Below the pieces are notes generated by a model. That model did not search any database. It was not told the DNA's origin and saw only the letters and a list, made by a program, of their open reading frames with translations. This document shows positions 32,695-45,753 of a stretch of 64,000 nucleotides of DNA, piece after piece. How positions within the stretch are numbered: the first letter of the stretch is position 1; each line of letters opens with the position of its first letter. Source of the stretch: Hygrocybe punicea (Eukaryota; Basidiomycota; Agaricomycetes; Agaricales; Hygrophoraceae). The position numbers were made by a program, and so were the translations under genes. The stretch lies in the NCBI GenBank assembly GCA_963556145.1, contig OY744464.1:3782001-3846000 (forward strand), written 5' to 3'.

Positions 32695-34995
32695 ATGGGA
32701 AGACGCTCGGCTTCACCTTCGTCAAGATTGGATGGCGGAAAGCAAAAGAAGTCCGTTTTGTGCGCCTTTACTTCATGTTATATTCTCATCTCAGCGCAGG
32801 CGCAAGAGAGACAAATCGGAAGAGCGAAAAGCGAGGAAGGCCGAGAAAAGGAAGACAAGGGAGGAAGAAGAAGCTCGACAAGTGGCAGAACTCTCCGTTT
32901 ACAGTGCTACCGACAATCCCTTCCACGATGTCAATCTTGGTCAACAATTCCGATGGCATAAGAAGAACGAGATGGAGAGGAAACAAGGCTTATCTTTGGC
33001 CGAGTCGCAGAGGAGGGACGTCCTTAGGCGTCAAGAGGCAAAGGAAGAATTGGAGCGGTTGAACAAGAGGCGTGCAGAGAGAGAGGTGGAACAAAAACTA
33101 AGAGAAGAAGAGGAATTGAGGATGCAACGTTTGGCTGAGTCCGCCCAAATGTCAGATTGGCTTGCCAAGGATGGGGATTTCCAGCTCGAGCAAGAACGAA
33201 GAAGAGCATCCATCAGAATCAAGGAAAAAAGGGCAAAGGCAATCGACTTTCTGTCTCTCAATCTCAAATATGCCAGGCCTGCTTGCGAGGAAGACGATGG
33301 TTGGGGTATGGATGACGCTGGTTTAGAAATCGATTTGGACGAGCCATACAATATATTTAAGGTGAGTCAGCATGACCACTGCTACGTGATTTCTGTTCCC
33401 AATGTTTCATTCTAGAATCTTTCCGAAGAGCAAACAGAAGAGCTGCATGAAGATATTGAGCGTTATCTATCGCTGGAGCAGGCTGAGGTCAACATTGATT
33501 TCTGGACGGTACGTTGCCATTGGTTTTCCACAGTTATATCTCAATACACCCTAACAACAGAACATGATGGTTGTTTGCAAAAACCAACTCGATCAAATTA
33601 AAGAGGACGAACGCTTAGGAACAAAAGCCGCTGCGGCGGTGGAAGCCGATATTACTTCTCTTTTAGCAGGCAAATCTTACGAGCATCTGGTCAATCTTCA
33701 AAGGCAGATCCAGACGAAATTGTCCAGCGGAGAGCCTGTCGATATTGACTACTGGGAGGGTCTATTGAAGAAACTTCTGGTTTGGAAAGCCAAGGTTAGC
33801 CAGCTATTCATGAGTATTAGTACTCCCCGTGACTTACGACGCCAAGGCCAAACTAAAGAGTCTTCATGAAGTCGTCATTCGTAATAGGCTCGAACAACTA
33901 CGTAAGCGACAGAGGGACGAAGCTCTTCAAGCGCAGGAAGAATTACTTGCCGGTGTGGCTAAATCGGCTTCTCGGACTAGTCGCGATAGTGGAGCATTAA
34001 TCCCCCAGCCTGATGTCACTGAACAAGAGGTCATTCCGGAGGAAGAAATGGAATCCTACGACAGATCCATGAGTCCCAGAATGCTCGACATCACCAGACT
34101 TTCATTGGAGGAGCGGCAAATTGATATTCTTACTGAAAGAGAGGATCGTCGTGTTCTCGTAAGGTCCAACCAATTTATCAAGTTTTGTTTTTCTGAAATC
34201 GAAATATCAGTTCGAGCAACGCCGTGCAGTTGCTGCTTCCCGATTTGTCCCCAAGGCCGCACAGCCGGTCATCGAAATTGACGAGATTGAAGCTGCTCCC
34301 AGCGGGGCAGATCTCGCCTCTGAGGCACTGTACAGAGCTGAGGCCGAGAGAGATCTGGACGAAGAAGAGGAATTATTCAACCTTGAAGAGAATATCGTCA
34401 ACCCGACGACATACAACTGGGAGGACAAGTACCGGCCCCGCAAGCCGAGATACTTTAATCGCGTGCATACCGGTTATGAGTGGAACAAATATAATCAAAC
34501 TCACTATGAGTAAGTCTTCAGTTTTCGTGTCGGATCTTGCTGATGAATTTGCCAGCACCGACAACCCCCCTCCCAAAGTCGTGCAAGGATACAAAGTTTG
34601 TTGTCCCCAACTCGCCCAATATACTTTGCAGCCTTATTTTCAATTCAGTTCAATATTTTCTATCCTGATCTCATCGACAAGTCAAAAGCACCCACCTACA
34701 AGATTGTTAAAGAGCCAGGCAACGATGAGACTGTTCTCCTTCACTTTAGTGCTGGCCCTCCATACGAAGATATTGCCTTCAGGATAGTTAGCCGTGAATG
34801 GGAGTTCTCACACAAACGGTAAAGCTCAATTTTATGTGATTCGCTCATGTATCGACCTTTATCTTGCAGGGGATTTCGAAGTAGCTTTGATCGTGGATGC
34901 TTGTCACTTTGGTTTAATTTCCGTCGCAACGTGAGTAGCTGGCTTGATTGAAATATTTCTTTGCTGATAACTGTCTTTAGTTCTACCGGAAGTGA
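32695..34995 (+). CDS. CACTIN: Cactin, spliceosome-associated protein
   Basis: Ten exons: 32695-32754, 32795-33361, 33416-33508, 33561-33794, 33847-34158, 34211-34509, 34556-34595, 34649-34818, 34870-34930 and 34981-34995, giving 616 residues. A basic Arg/Ser start is followed by a long Glu/Arg coiled coil. Next comes the Cactin middle domain (YSATDNPFHDVNLGQQF onward, then IDIDYWEGLL-type helices). The very conserved C-terminal domain runs from KPRYFNRVHTGYEWNKYNQ through FNIFYPDLIDKSKAPTY and FSAGPPYEDIAF to FRRNFYRK at the very end. Cactin acts in the nucleus with late spliceosomes. Start codons of this gene and of ClpX on the other strand lie within about 90 bp. The last exon is 15 nt. 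Confidence 0.93.
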
Positions 34996-35372
34996 TATTC
35001 TACTCGTACAACTATGCCACATTACAGTAACATGTAGCGCCAAGTGCAAATAACATGGGTGAATATTTGTTGATTCTCAGCTCACAATGGACTTTCTTGG
35101 AGTTCAAGTTCGCGCAGTTCTAATGGCGCACGTGAAGGCAATTCTCTGACTTCAAGTAGTTGGCCTCTTTGGCCACCACAGTTCATTTGCGGCCATTTCA
35201 TTGTTGGTCGTCAACTACCGACATACTTTGTGGCCCGCACTTCACTGAGCGGTGCCATTGCTCCTCGTGCAGCGCCACATCTTACTCAGTTTGGTGGCGT
35301 GCATAGATTCAAATAACGGTCAAACGTAGGTTCCTTTTTCCGCAATTACCTCCCCCCCCCTCCCCAAGTGGC
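34996..35372. other. Intergenic region, Cactin to cyclin
   Basis: 377 bp between tandem genes. No gene is seen. A pyrimidine tract of 16 C/T bases (cctccccccccctcccc, 35350-35366) lies just before the cyclin start and is a likely promoter element. Confidence 0.6.
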
Positions 35373-36957
35373 ATGCCTGCAATCTTGTCGAACTACCTAC
35401 CGTCCTTCATTTCCAGCGCCCATGCTCGATTGAGAAAGGGCAAGCAGAAGGCAGCTCGGTACTTCAATCGACCTAGATATCTCTTGGCCCCAGATCCGTC
35501 TACTTTGGTTCAGCCCTTTCGAATTCTTGCCAAAGACCGCCAGGAGTTGGACCATCATCTTCGTAACGCGGTACAGTCCTCCTTGGTGGCTTCTGGGCGC
35601 TCTGCGACTTCTATCGAGAGTCTCCTTCCGGATACTTTCTCTCACTCGCCGATACAACACAATGTCAATGTCTGGACACGCGGCGCCACATCCAGGGAAA
35701 TATCCCCGATTTCGCTCATGCCCAATTGCAAAATATCATTTCCTCTTCCACCAACTTTGGTTGATATTTTACGCATGGAACCTGACCTTTCCCCTACTTC
35801 TGTTGTGTTGAGGGCGAGTGATGTCCGAGTGGTAGCGGCAATTCCATCAGCTACCAACACTGGCCGGCATGGCAATTTCACTGAGACCTCCAGAGTAATC
35901 CACATTCAACCGCTGGGATCTCGAATCAATCCCCCCAACATTCCCGTTTGTACTTCTAATGTCCGATCTTATCCTTCGTATTCCGAAGGTCTGTTGGAGT
36001 TGTCGGACTCCGATTACAACGGCACCGATATCGAGCAGGAATTCAATATCACTGAGATTCCTTCGAACATCCCTGTCTGCGGTCCTTCTTCGTCTTGCGA
36101 AGTGTGTGGATTATCTAGTGTTGCTTCTGACGAAGCAACGGAGAGAGCATTGGCGGGATGGGTCTGCGACTATTTGTATGTTGTTGTCATTCAGGATGGC
36201 TGTCATAATTCGTGGTCCACAAGGTGCGATTCTTATCATTGTCTGTATGCCACACTTCTAAAAACAGTAATTTTAGTTATAATGGACATATCGTAGCGCT
36301 CATCGAACGTGCAGCTGACCACATTCACGAAATCATTTTTTCCGCTCGACTGCCCTCTTCAACGGTCTTTCTTGCACTTTGGTACATTGCCCAATTTCCT
36401 GTCGGCCTTGTCGAATCTGTAAACATTTCTGAGCACTCTCGGCGGAGTCTTTCAGTTGAGGATGCGATCGTCCAGACATTTGTTGTTGGATCAATGCTTG
36501 CAACCAAATGGCTGAATGATTACACATATTCGTCGAAGGACTGGTTCGTCCTGCCATAGACATATTTATACAAACTGAATATTCTTTCAGGCGCGAAATC
36601 GCTTCCTTACCATTGAAGTTGGTTAATAGCCTGGAAATCTCCGCGTTACTTGCATTTGATTTCAACCTCCATATCCATCGTCAAGGTTGGCATAGTTGGC
36701 TTCTGGAGATTAGCGACTATCACGCATCACTGGCCTGCCTCCTTCGCACTCACAATAACCACAACCTCAAAGCGGCGTATACTTTAGCTGGTCAAGCAAT
36801 CGATCAAAATCTACGCGACTTGGGTCTTCAGGAGCATGATGATCCGGTAATCCAATGGCTGAGGGACAACTTTCCGGGGAGCCTATCTGCCAAAGGCTCT
36901 ATACCCAGTAGAAGGTCGGCGAAGTCGTCCAATGCTGATTCTGGCGCCGTTTTTTGA
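35373..36957 (+). CDS. PCL/PHO80-type cyclin, first paralogue
   Basis: Exon 1 starts at 35373 and ends at 36175 or 36223; the next exon begins near 36269 or 36278 and ends at 36533; exon 3 is about 36592-36957 (donor in ctg|gttcg). The first boundary cannot be settled from sequence. The product is about 440-460 residues. The N-terminal 250 residues are Ser/Pro-rich with no fold. The cyclin box follows: FLALWYIAQFPV, FVVGSMLATKWLNDYTYSSKDW and LEISALLAFDFNLHI. This is the pattern of Pcl-type cyclins, which activate Pho85-type kinases. The second cyclin at 54.1-56.6 kb shares FLALWYI and LANKWLDDHTFSNKTW-type motifs, so the two are paralogues. Confidence 0.75.
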
Positions 36958-37572
36958 CGCATCTAACCCTCCGCTTCCTCACATCACGCCTACCAAAATG
37001 GTGTTTGATCACTGGTGGATTTCTCCTGAGTTTCACCGTGTCGACTGTCCCAAAAGTTGTCAAATAGTTACCTAGCCCCTACCACCGCCACGTTTCACAA
37101 CGCAAGCTCGTCTCACTTCCCCGGGTATTGCTTGATGTGACGTGAAGGGGGTACCGCCCCAGTGACAAGACCGGCATCAACATCAGCCGCGCCCCACCAA
37201 TTGTTATTCATGTGTCCTTCAGTGCAAAGCCAAGCAATCTGCCCGCAGGAATGCACCCAAGCCAACCTGAGTTGCAGCTGGTGGGGTTTTTAGTTTTTAT
37301 ATTGATGTATATCAATGTAGTACTAGTGCACGCTGTATCAATATATTTTTTATATGGGCAACTAGGAAATCTCGGCATGACCACCGTGTACTGACTACGA
37401 AGTCGCGGAATAGTCAAAAAATTGGGATTTAGTATTTTAGTTATGTTGTTCGACTAAACCTGACTAGGCCTCACTACCCTGACTAGACTTTTCACAGGAG
37501 AATTATAGATGACTCAAATCGATTGATAGGTCACAGTTGTCACGGTGTTCATAACCCACTGACTGAACAAAC
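36958..37572. other. Intergenic region, cyclin to UBA1
   Basis: 615 bp. It must carry the cyclin 3' UTR and the UBA1 promoter. No further gene is supported. Repeated gactag/ctgactagg words near 37440-37495 are the only pattern. Confidence 0.6.
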
Positions 37573-40500
37573 ATGTCTGAATCTGAAGTTCTTGATATTA
37601 GATCCAAAATGGACGTCGATGAAGCTGCCATTGACGAGGGTTTATATTCACGACAACTGTAAGTCAACGTACTTTCATCAGGAGATAGTTATAAACACTT
37701 CTTAGATACGTCCTGGGACATGAAGGTGATCAATCAGGATTGCTGACCTTTCGTGAAAGTCGTTAATGGTTCTGTTCAGCCATGAAGAAAATGGCGGCTT
37801 CCAATGTTCTTATCGTCGGACTCCAGGGTCTGGGTTGCGAAATAGGTCGCGTTCACAGTTTCCTTGTCAATCGGTAAACCTGATTTTTTTCAGCCAAGAA
37901 TGTTGTTCTGGCGGGCGTCAAATCAGTGACAATTTATGATCCGGAACCCGTCACTATTCGAGACCTCAGCTCGCAGGTGGGTTTTATTAAGACACAAATT
38001 AACCTCGTTTGTCATCGCTTTCGCAGTTTTTCCTCCGAAAAGAAGACGTCGGGAAGTCTCGCGCAGATGCCACGCTTAGACGACTGGCAGAGCTCAACTC
38101 TTACGTTCCTGTTCGTAGTCTCGGTGGTCACCCTGGACAGGAAATTACTGTGGACTCGATCAAGGGATTCCAAGTGTGTAATTGATCCCCATATATCTGC
38201 AACTCTCATATCGTGCTAGGTTGTTGTCTTATGTGGAGCGTCTCATCGAAAGCAACTAGATATCAACGATTGGACACATCAGAATGGTGTCCACTTCATC
38301 TCAGCCGAAACATTTGGTCTATTTGGGTAAAGGGCATTCATCTCCTCGAAGAATCTCCTATTCACCTGTTGTTAGATCTATCTTCAATGATTTCGGACCC
38401 AAATTCACCTGTGTCGACCCCACAGGCGAGCAACCTTTATCTGGTATGATTGTATCTGTGGCGCAGGTATGCATTAAACCCATCCTTACAACGGCACCAT
38501 TAACACCCTCTCTTTAGGACAGCGATGCTCTTGTGACCTGTTTAGACGAGACACGACATGGCCTTGAGGATGGTGATTTCGTAACATTTTCCGAAATTCA
38601 GGGTATGGAACAACTGAACGGATGCGAACCTCGGAAGATCTCTGTGAAGGGGCCTTATACCTTCACCATCGGAGACACCACGGGTTTGGGAAGCTACGTA
38701 CAAGGCGGTATCTTTACTCAAGTGAAGATGCCCAAGATCATCGAGTTTGTGCGTAGCTAGTAGAGAAGTCTTGTTGCGAACTGGTGCTGATCACATCTAC
38801 CAGAAATCACTCCAGGAATCCTTGAAGTCTCCTGAATATTTCATCACTGACTTCGCCAAATTTGATCGACCAGCCACCCTTCACGCTGGGTTCCAAGCAC
38901 TCTCAGAGTTTAAAGCGCGACACCAGCGGCTGCCTCGCCCTCGTAATACGGAAGACGCAGCCGTTCTTGTAACTATAGCCAAGAAACTGGACCCCGACAT
39001 CGACGAAAAAGTTGTCACAGAAATGGCGTACCAAGCAACCGGTGATATTTCGCCTATTGTGGCTGTAGTTGGCGGGTTTGTTGCGCAGGAAGTTCTCAAG
39101 GCTTGCTCTGCCAAATTCCATCCGATGGTTCAGCATCTATACTTCGATTCTCTCGAATCCCTTCCCTCCGTACTTCCATCTGAACAGGATTGTCAACCAA
39201 CAGGATCACGTTACGATGGGCAAATTGCCGTTTTTGGAAAGGTCTTTCAAGAGAAAATCGCCAATCATCGTGAATTCCTTGTCGGTTCAGGTGCCATTGG
39301 TTGCGAAATGTTGAAGAATTGGAGCATGATTGGTCTCGGGACTGGTCCGAAGGGGGTCCTTCACGTCACAGATTTGGATACGATCGAAAAGAGCAATCTG
39401 AATCGCCAGTTCTTGTTCAGAGCCAAGGATCTGGGCAAATTTAAATCCGAAGTAGCTGGTGCTGCTGTTTCCGAGATGAACCCTGATCTAGAGGGTCATA
39501 TTTGGGCCAAGCAAGAACCTGTTGGTCCTGAAACCGAAAGTAAGTTTGTTCACCTCGTTTGTTATGTTGTTACACAATTTCTTCTTAGATATATATGACC
39601 AAGACTTTTTCGCCGGCGTTGATGGTGTCACAAATGCTTTGGACAATGTGAAAGCTCGTGAGTTACTCTGACACGAACCTCGTGCTTGGAATGAGAAAGT
39701 TCTCTGCAGGACTTTACATGGATCAACGATGTGTTTTCTACGAAAAACCTCTGCTGGAGTCTGGAACTTTGGGCACCAAAGGAAATACTCAAATCATTAT
39801 TCCTCATCTGACAGAGTCCTACGCATCATCTCAAGACCCTCCCGAGAAACAAACACCAACTTGCACCCTGAAGAGTTTCCCCAATGTTATTCAGCACACT
39901 ATTGAGGTCAATTCAATATTGCATCCATTGTAGATCATTTCCCTGACAGTAAGCATAGTGGAGTCGGGCCGAATTCGACAATTTGTTCGTCAAGCCAGCG
40001 CAATCGGTCAATACGTATCTCTCGGATCCCAATTACCTGGAAGGCACTCTTAAGTATGGCGGCCAACAGAAGGAACAAGTGGAACGGATTGTTCAATTCC
40101 TTGTTACAAACAAGCCTCTCACTTTTGAAGAGTGTATAATTTGGGCTCGCCTCCAATTCGAAGGCTATTACAACAATGACATTCGCCAGCTGCTTTTCAG
40201 TTTACCCAAGGATGCACTGACAAGCAGCGGTCAACCATTCTGGAGTGGCCCTAAGAGAGCCCCTGATCCTTTGGTTTTCAACTCGAACGACGTTCGCAAA
40301 AAATATTGTCATGATATATTCCACGACTAACACCCTTTTTTTTAGCCAATTCATCTTCAATTCATTATTGCTGCTGCGAACCTACACGCCTTTAACTATG
40401 GTTTGCGCGGCGAGACAGATCACTCTGTTTTTCGCAAGGTTGCTGATTCGGTCATTGTCCCGGAATTCACACCTAGAAGTGGGGTCAAGATACAGATCAA

Positions 40501-41443
40501 CGAGAACGATCCGGTGCCACTGGAAGGAAGCGGTGTTGGTACGTGCTTTTCTGAATGGAAGTCGGCAGATAAGTGGCTCATATTTCTGAAGAAATCGACG
40601 AACTTGCTGACCTCACCAAGAAATTGCCTTCGCCTTCTTCGTTGGCGGGATATCGCCTCACGCCAGTCGAATTTGAAAAGGATGACGATACCAACCATCA
40701 CATTGATTTCATTACAGCAGCATCTAACCTTCGGGCTATGAACTATAATATACCCATTGCCGATCGATACGCAACGAAGCAGATTGCTGGGAAGATTATC
40801 CCTGCCATTGCTACTACAACCTCCCTCGTCACTGGTTTGGTCTGCCTAGAACTTTACAAGGTTGGGATAGTTGTTAGAGCAGGGACATTCAGTATTGAGA
40901 TCTTGGGGGGTTTCAGATTATCGACTGCAAGAACAAGCTTGACGATTACAAGAACGGGTTCGTCAATCTCGCATTACCGTTCTTCGGATTTTCGGAACCT
41001 ATCGCAGCTGCGAGGCATAAGTACGGTTCAACAGAATGGACCCTCTGGGATCGTTTCGAGTTCAATGGCGACCCTACGCTGAAGGAGATCGTGGCGTGGT
41101 TCCAGACCAACCACCAACTTTCGGTCACAATGGTCAGTCAAGGAGTTAGCATGCTGTGGAGCTCATTTGTTGGGAAGAAGAAGGTATACTGTTCTTCTGT
41201 CCTGGATCTTTGTCGATGTTGAGTCTGCCTCTAGAGTGAGGAACGACTGCCCATGAAGTTTAGCAAGCTCGTGGAACACGTTAGCAAGAAACCTATCCCT
41301 CCTGGGGTCAAGCGCCTTATCGTAGAAGTTATGGTGCTGGACGAGAGCGGCGAGGATGTCGAGGTATGTAACTGAATTCCCGTCTTCTTGTGACAACAGA
41401 TGATTTGGCCGTTCAGGTTCCTTTCATTGTCGTCGGAATCTAA
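37573..41443 (+). CDS. UBA1: Ubiquitin-activating enzyme E1
   Basis: Seventeen exons: 37573-37658, 37706-37725, 37780-37845, 37894-37976, 38027-38173, 38220-38326, 38376-38466, 38518-38748, 38804-39539, 39589-39657, 39710-39906, 39959-40291, 40346-40538, 40592-40860, 40917-41183, 41235-41363 and 41417-41443. The product is 1016 residues, the normal size. The inactive adenylation half starts with YSRQLYVLGHEAM and [17 protein letters not shown]. The active adenylation half has [13 protein letters not shown] near residue 438 and [16 protein letters not shown]. The catalytic Cys is residue 597 in [15 protein letters not shown]. The C-terminal ubiquitin-fold domain ends VPFIVVGI. It activates ubiquitin with ATP for all E2 enzymes. 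Exon 2 is 20 nt. Confidence 0.96.
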
Positions 41444-41557
41444 GTCTTGTAGCTACACCGTGTAGCTCGTTGGTGCCCAATGTTTTGTGTATAAATAGTT
41501 TCCTGAAATAAACACGCGTCAACACTTCTGCTGCATTTCACCGCTTCCAGTGTTCGT

Positions 41558-42736
41558 ATGGCCGAAGCTTCAGTGTCGTCAATCTCTCCCAACCCCACGC
41601 AAGGAGTCGCTCCACCTGACGCTCCACCTGCTCCTTCCGAAGCCCCAGACAAACCAGAAGTGCCTGAATACGTTTCTGAGACTTTATACATCCAGAATCT
41701 GAACGAAAGAATCAAAATAGATGGTCATTCCTGTATCTAAATTCCAAATCTATGTGGCTCAGATCCTCTTTTGCATAGTGCTGAAAGCTTCACTGCGTGG
41801 ATTATTCAAATCATATGGGGAAGTTTTGGATGTGGTCGCACACAGTAATCTACGGATGAGGGGTCAAGCGTTCGTGTCCTTTGCTTCGGCAGACATTGCG
41901 AAGAAAGCTATGAAGGAAGTTCGAGGGTTTCCCCTCTACTCTAAACCAATGGTCTGTGGTTGAAATTCCCTTGAATGGTTGATTCTGTTTGTTGACTAAT
42001 CCGTCTCTGTAGCAAATATCTTTTGCAAGGACACGATCTGACGCTGTGGTGAAGCAGGTCGATGGAGAGCATTTCGAGGAGCATAAAGCTCGGAGGGAAG
42101 AGCACAAAAGTGAGATGTTATTCTTGCCTTTGGAGAAGAACGCTTTCTGAAGATTCTCCACAGAGAGGACCCGCTACTCGAATCCGCTGAAGCAGAAGTT
42201 TAGAGCGAAAAGGATGGCTGCAGAGAGTGCGCGTTATTTCTTGACACCCTTTTACATGTGTATTTGTAATATCACGATGACATTTTTAAAACAGTGGATG
42301 GTGGGGCAGCGATGCCTATACAAAAACGGCCAAATGTGCAAATGCCAGATGAATACCTACCCCCGAACAAAATTCTTTTCCTCCAAAATCTTCCGGAAAG
42401 CGTCACGAGAGATTCGCTCATGGCCTTATTTTCTCAGTTGAGTACTCCCGTTCATGCTTTTATCATTATTATCATCGTCATCTATACTGACGATTCTCGG
42501 CCATGCCAAAAAAAGGTATCCGAACTTGCACCAAGTTCGGCTTATACCTATGAAGAAGGACATTGGCTTCGTAGAATATATGGACGAAGTGAGTGCGGGT
42601 GTGGCAAAAGATGCCCTGCACAATTACAAGCTGGACGGCGAGAACAAGATCAAGGTTCCTTTCTTTCTTACGTTGTTACTTGCTGGTACCCTAACGACCT
42701 TTCTGTAATTTACAGATTACCTTTGCGAGGAAATGA
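41558..42736 (+). CDS. U1A/U2B''-type snRNP protein with two RRMs
   Basis: Exons 41558-41723, 41779-41951, 42013-42109, 42164-42232, 42295-42436, 42516-42654 and 42716-42736 give 268 residues. RRM1 starts ETLYIQNLNERIKIDVLKAS and includes RMRGQAFVSFASADIA, with RNP1/RNP2 as in U1A and U2B''. A basic linker follows (RTRYSNPLKQKFRAKR). RRM2 starts ILFLQNLPESVTRDSL and ends with DIGFVEYMDEVSAGVA and ITFARK. The family binds U1 or U2 snRNA hairpins. Which of the two this is cannot be told by eye, so no symbol is given. Begins 114 bp after UBA1. Confidence 0.92.
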
Positions 42737-43669
42737 TTGATCTTCTAGCTTATTTTTTCGGTTGTAGGCACGACATCACGATAATAATAGGACGTCTTTT
42801 GTGTGCGATATCGTAACATCGATCGCCAGATACATTTATTTGAATGAGTATTTCGAAAGACACTACTGACAATATATAACAGTATGTCATATACGTATTG
42901 AGAGAGAGAAGTGCAAAGCACTTTGCAAAATCCCGTGTACAATGAACGTATGTATGTATATGATCATGTATATGATCAAGGATACAAAATGCATGACTAC
43001 TTACCTACGGAATCGGAGACAAGGAAGGGGGGAGAGGGAAGCGGAGGGATGCAGAAGTGCAACAATGAAGAATGCAAATAGCAGAGAATGAGATATGACG
43101 AGAAGAGGGAATGAAAGGTCAGGTAGAGATGTTTTTGTGAAGTTTAAGTGAATGCTTTTTCTACGTGTTTTTTTGGGGGAATTTCGTAACGCCCTTCATC
43201 AATGAGACACAAGAAAAAGAAACAACGTGTGAAGGAAATGGACATCGTGAGATTAGGCTGGCTATACTGAACGAAAAAAAGGATGGATCAAAACAACGTT
43301 CAACGGAGATAATTGAGACGGGACCATTCAGATCCCGTGGATGTGCGCTGACGAAAAGAGTCCCGGTGAAATTTGAAGTCGATGAGGTGCAGTCGAAGTG
43401 AGCACCGAAGCCTCTCCGACCACGATGGGAAACAACGAGGTAGAACAGAACAGATTCGATGCAATCATGGTGACGTTCGGGAAAATATATATGAAAGGGG
43501 CCAAACATCCCTATAGACAGGATGGATATGTCATCAAAATGGGGGAGGGCCCGAAGCCAGTAGGAGGCAATGTGGTGGAAGGTGACAGTCGGAAGATTGA
43601 CAATGTACCGGAAGAAAATCGATTCGAGTGCAGAAAGTAGGCAAACCGAACCAGAGGAATACCATCGCG
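42737..43669. other. Intergenic region downstream of the RRM gene (copy 1)
   Basis: No gene is supported over 930 bp. A repeated tatatgatca word lies at 42958-42978. The stretch ends at the assembly gap and is found again, continuing into cyclin 2, at 53118-54136. Confidence 0.6.
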
Positions 43670-43769
43670 NNNNNNNNNNNNNNNNNNNNNNNNNNNNNNN
43701 NNNNNNNNNNNNNNNNNNNNNNNNNNNNNNNNNNNNNNNNNNNNNNNNNNNNNNNNNNNNNNNNNNNNN
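43670..43769. other. Assembly gap of exactly 100 N
   Basis: One hundred N in a row, the standard placeholder for a gap of unknown size. It lies exactly between the two copies of the 10,281-bp repeat. Confidence 0.99.
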
Positions 43770-43796
43770 ATTTCTGTTCCCAATGTTTCATTCTAG

Positions 43797-45376
43797 AATC
43801 TTTCCGAAGAGCAAACAGAAGAGCTGCATGAAGATATTGAGCGTTATCTATCGCTGGAGCAGGCTGAGGTCAACATTGATTTCTGGACGGTACGTTGCCA
43901 TTGGTTTTCCACAGTTATATCTCAATACACCCTAACAACAGAACATGATGGTTGTTTGCAAAAACCAACTCGATCAAATTAAAGAGGACGAACGCTTAGG
44001 AACAAAAGCCGCTGCGGCGGTGGAAGCCGATATTACTTCTCTTTTAGCAGGCAAATCTTACGAGCATCTGGTCAATCTTCAAAGGCAGATCCAGACGAAA
44101 TTGTCCAGCGGAGAGCCTGTCGATATTGACTACTGGGAGGGTCTATTGAAGAAACTTCTGGTTTGGAAAGCCAAGGTTAGCCAGCTATTCATGAGTATTA
44201 GTACTCCCCGTGACTTACGACGCCAAGGCCAAACTAAAGAGTCTTCATGAAGTCGTCATTCGTAATAGGCTCGAACAACTACGTAAGCGACAGAGGGACG
44301 AAGCTCTTCAAGCGCAGGAAGAATTACTTGCCGGTGTGGCTAAATCGGCTTCTCGGACTAGTCGCGATAGTGGAGCATTAATCCCCCAGCCTGATGTCAC
44401 TGAACAAGAGGTCATTCCGGAGGAAGAAATGGAATCCTACGACAGATCCATGAGTCCCAGAATGCTCGACATCACCAGACTTTCATTGGAGGAGCGGCAA
44501 ATTGATATTCTTACTGAAAGAGAGGATCGTCGTGTTCTCGTAAGGTCCAACCAATTTATCAAGTTTTGTTTTTCTGAAATCGAAATATCAGTTCGAGCAA
44601 CGCCGTGCAGTTGCTGCTTCCCGATTTGTCCCCAAGGCCGCACAGCCGGTCATCGAAATTGACGAGATTGAAGCTGCTCCCAGCGGGGCAGATCTCGCCT
44701 CTGAGGCACTGTACAGAGCTGAGGCCGAGAGAGATCTGGACGAAGAAGAGGAATTATTCAACCTTGAAGAGAATATCGTCAACCCGACGACATACAACTG
44801 GGAGGACAAGTACCGGCCCCGCAAGCCGAGATACTTTAATCGCGTGCATACCGGTTATGAGTGGAACAAATATAATCAAACTCACTATGAGTAAGTCTTC
44901 AGTTTTCGTGTCGGATCTTGCTGATGAATTTGCCAGCACCGACAACCCCCCTCCCAAAGTCGTGCAAGGATACAAAGTTTGTTGTCCCCAACTCGCCCAA
45001 TATACTTTGCAGCCTTATTTTCAATTCAGTTCAATATTTTCTATCCTGATCTCATCGACAAGTCAAAAGCACCCACCTACAAGATTGTTAAAGAGCCAGG
45101 CAACGATGAGACTGTTCTCCTTCACTTTAGTGCTGGCCCTCCATACGAAGATATTGCCTTCAGGATAGTTAGCCGTGAATGGGAGTTCTCACACAAACGG
45201 TAAAGCTCAATTTTATGTGATTCGCTCATGTATCGACCTTTATCTTGCAGGGGATTTCGAAGTAGCTTTGATCGTGGATGCTTGTCACTTTGGTTTAATT
45301 TCCGTCGCAACGTGAGTAGCTGGCTTGATTGAAATATTTCTTTGCTGATAACTGTCTTTAGTTCTACCGGAAGTGA
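43797..45376 (+). CDS. CACTIN: Cactin, 3' part (second copy, lacking exons 1-2)
   Basis: Exons 43797-43889, 43942-44175, 44228-44539, 44592-44890, 44937-44976, 45030-45199, 45251-45311 and 45362-45376 equal exons 3-10 of the gene at 32695. Exons 1-2 are absent because the sequence begins after the gap. It has no start codon in frame with the family and should be treated as the same gene counted twice. If the duplication were real, this copy would be a 5'-truncated pseudogene. Confidence 0.9.
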
Positions 45377-45753
45377 TATTCTACTCGTACAACTATGCCA
45401 CATTACAGTAACATGTAGCGCCAAGTGCAAATAACATGGGTGAATATTTGTTGATTCTCAGCTCACAATGGACTTTCTTGGAGTTCAAGTTCGCGCAGTT
45501 CTAATGGCGCACGTGAAGGCAATTCTCTGACTTCAAGTAGTTGGCCTCTTTGGCCACCACAGTTCATTTGCGGCCATTTCATTGTTGGTCGTCAACTACC
45601 GACATACTTTGTGGCCCGCACTTCACTGAGCGGTGCCATTGCTCCTCGTGCAGCGCCACATCTTACTCAGTTTGGTGGCGTGCATAGATTCAAATAACGG
45701 TCAAACGTAGGTTCCTTTTTCCGCAATTACCTCCCCCCCCCTCCCCAAGTGGC

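Larger units (their letters stand above)
33389..43669. repeat. Copy 1 of a 10,281-bp duplicated segment
   Basis: Starts in intron 2 of Cactin and ends exactly where the run of N begins. The same sequence recurs at 43770-54050 at a constant offset of 10,381. No difference was noticed in coding or non-coding stretches read side by side. Confidence 0.95.

Noticed and set aside
43165..43640. Two plus-strand frames of about 80 codons after the RRM gene
   Set aside because: Lysine/glutamate-rich frames with no domain and no splice partner, lying in the 3' flank of convergent genes.
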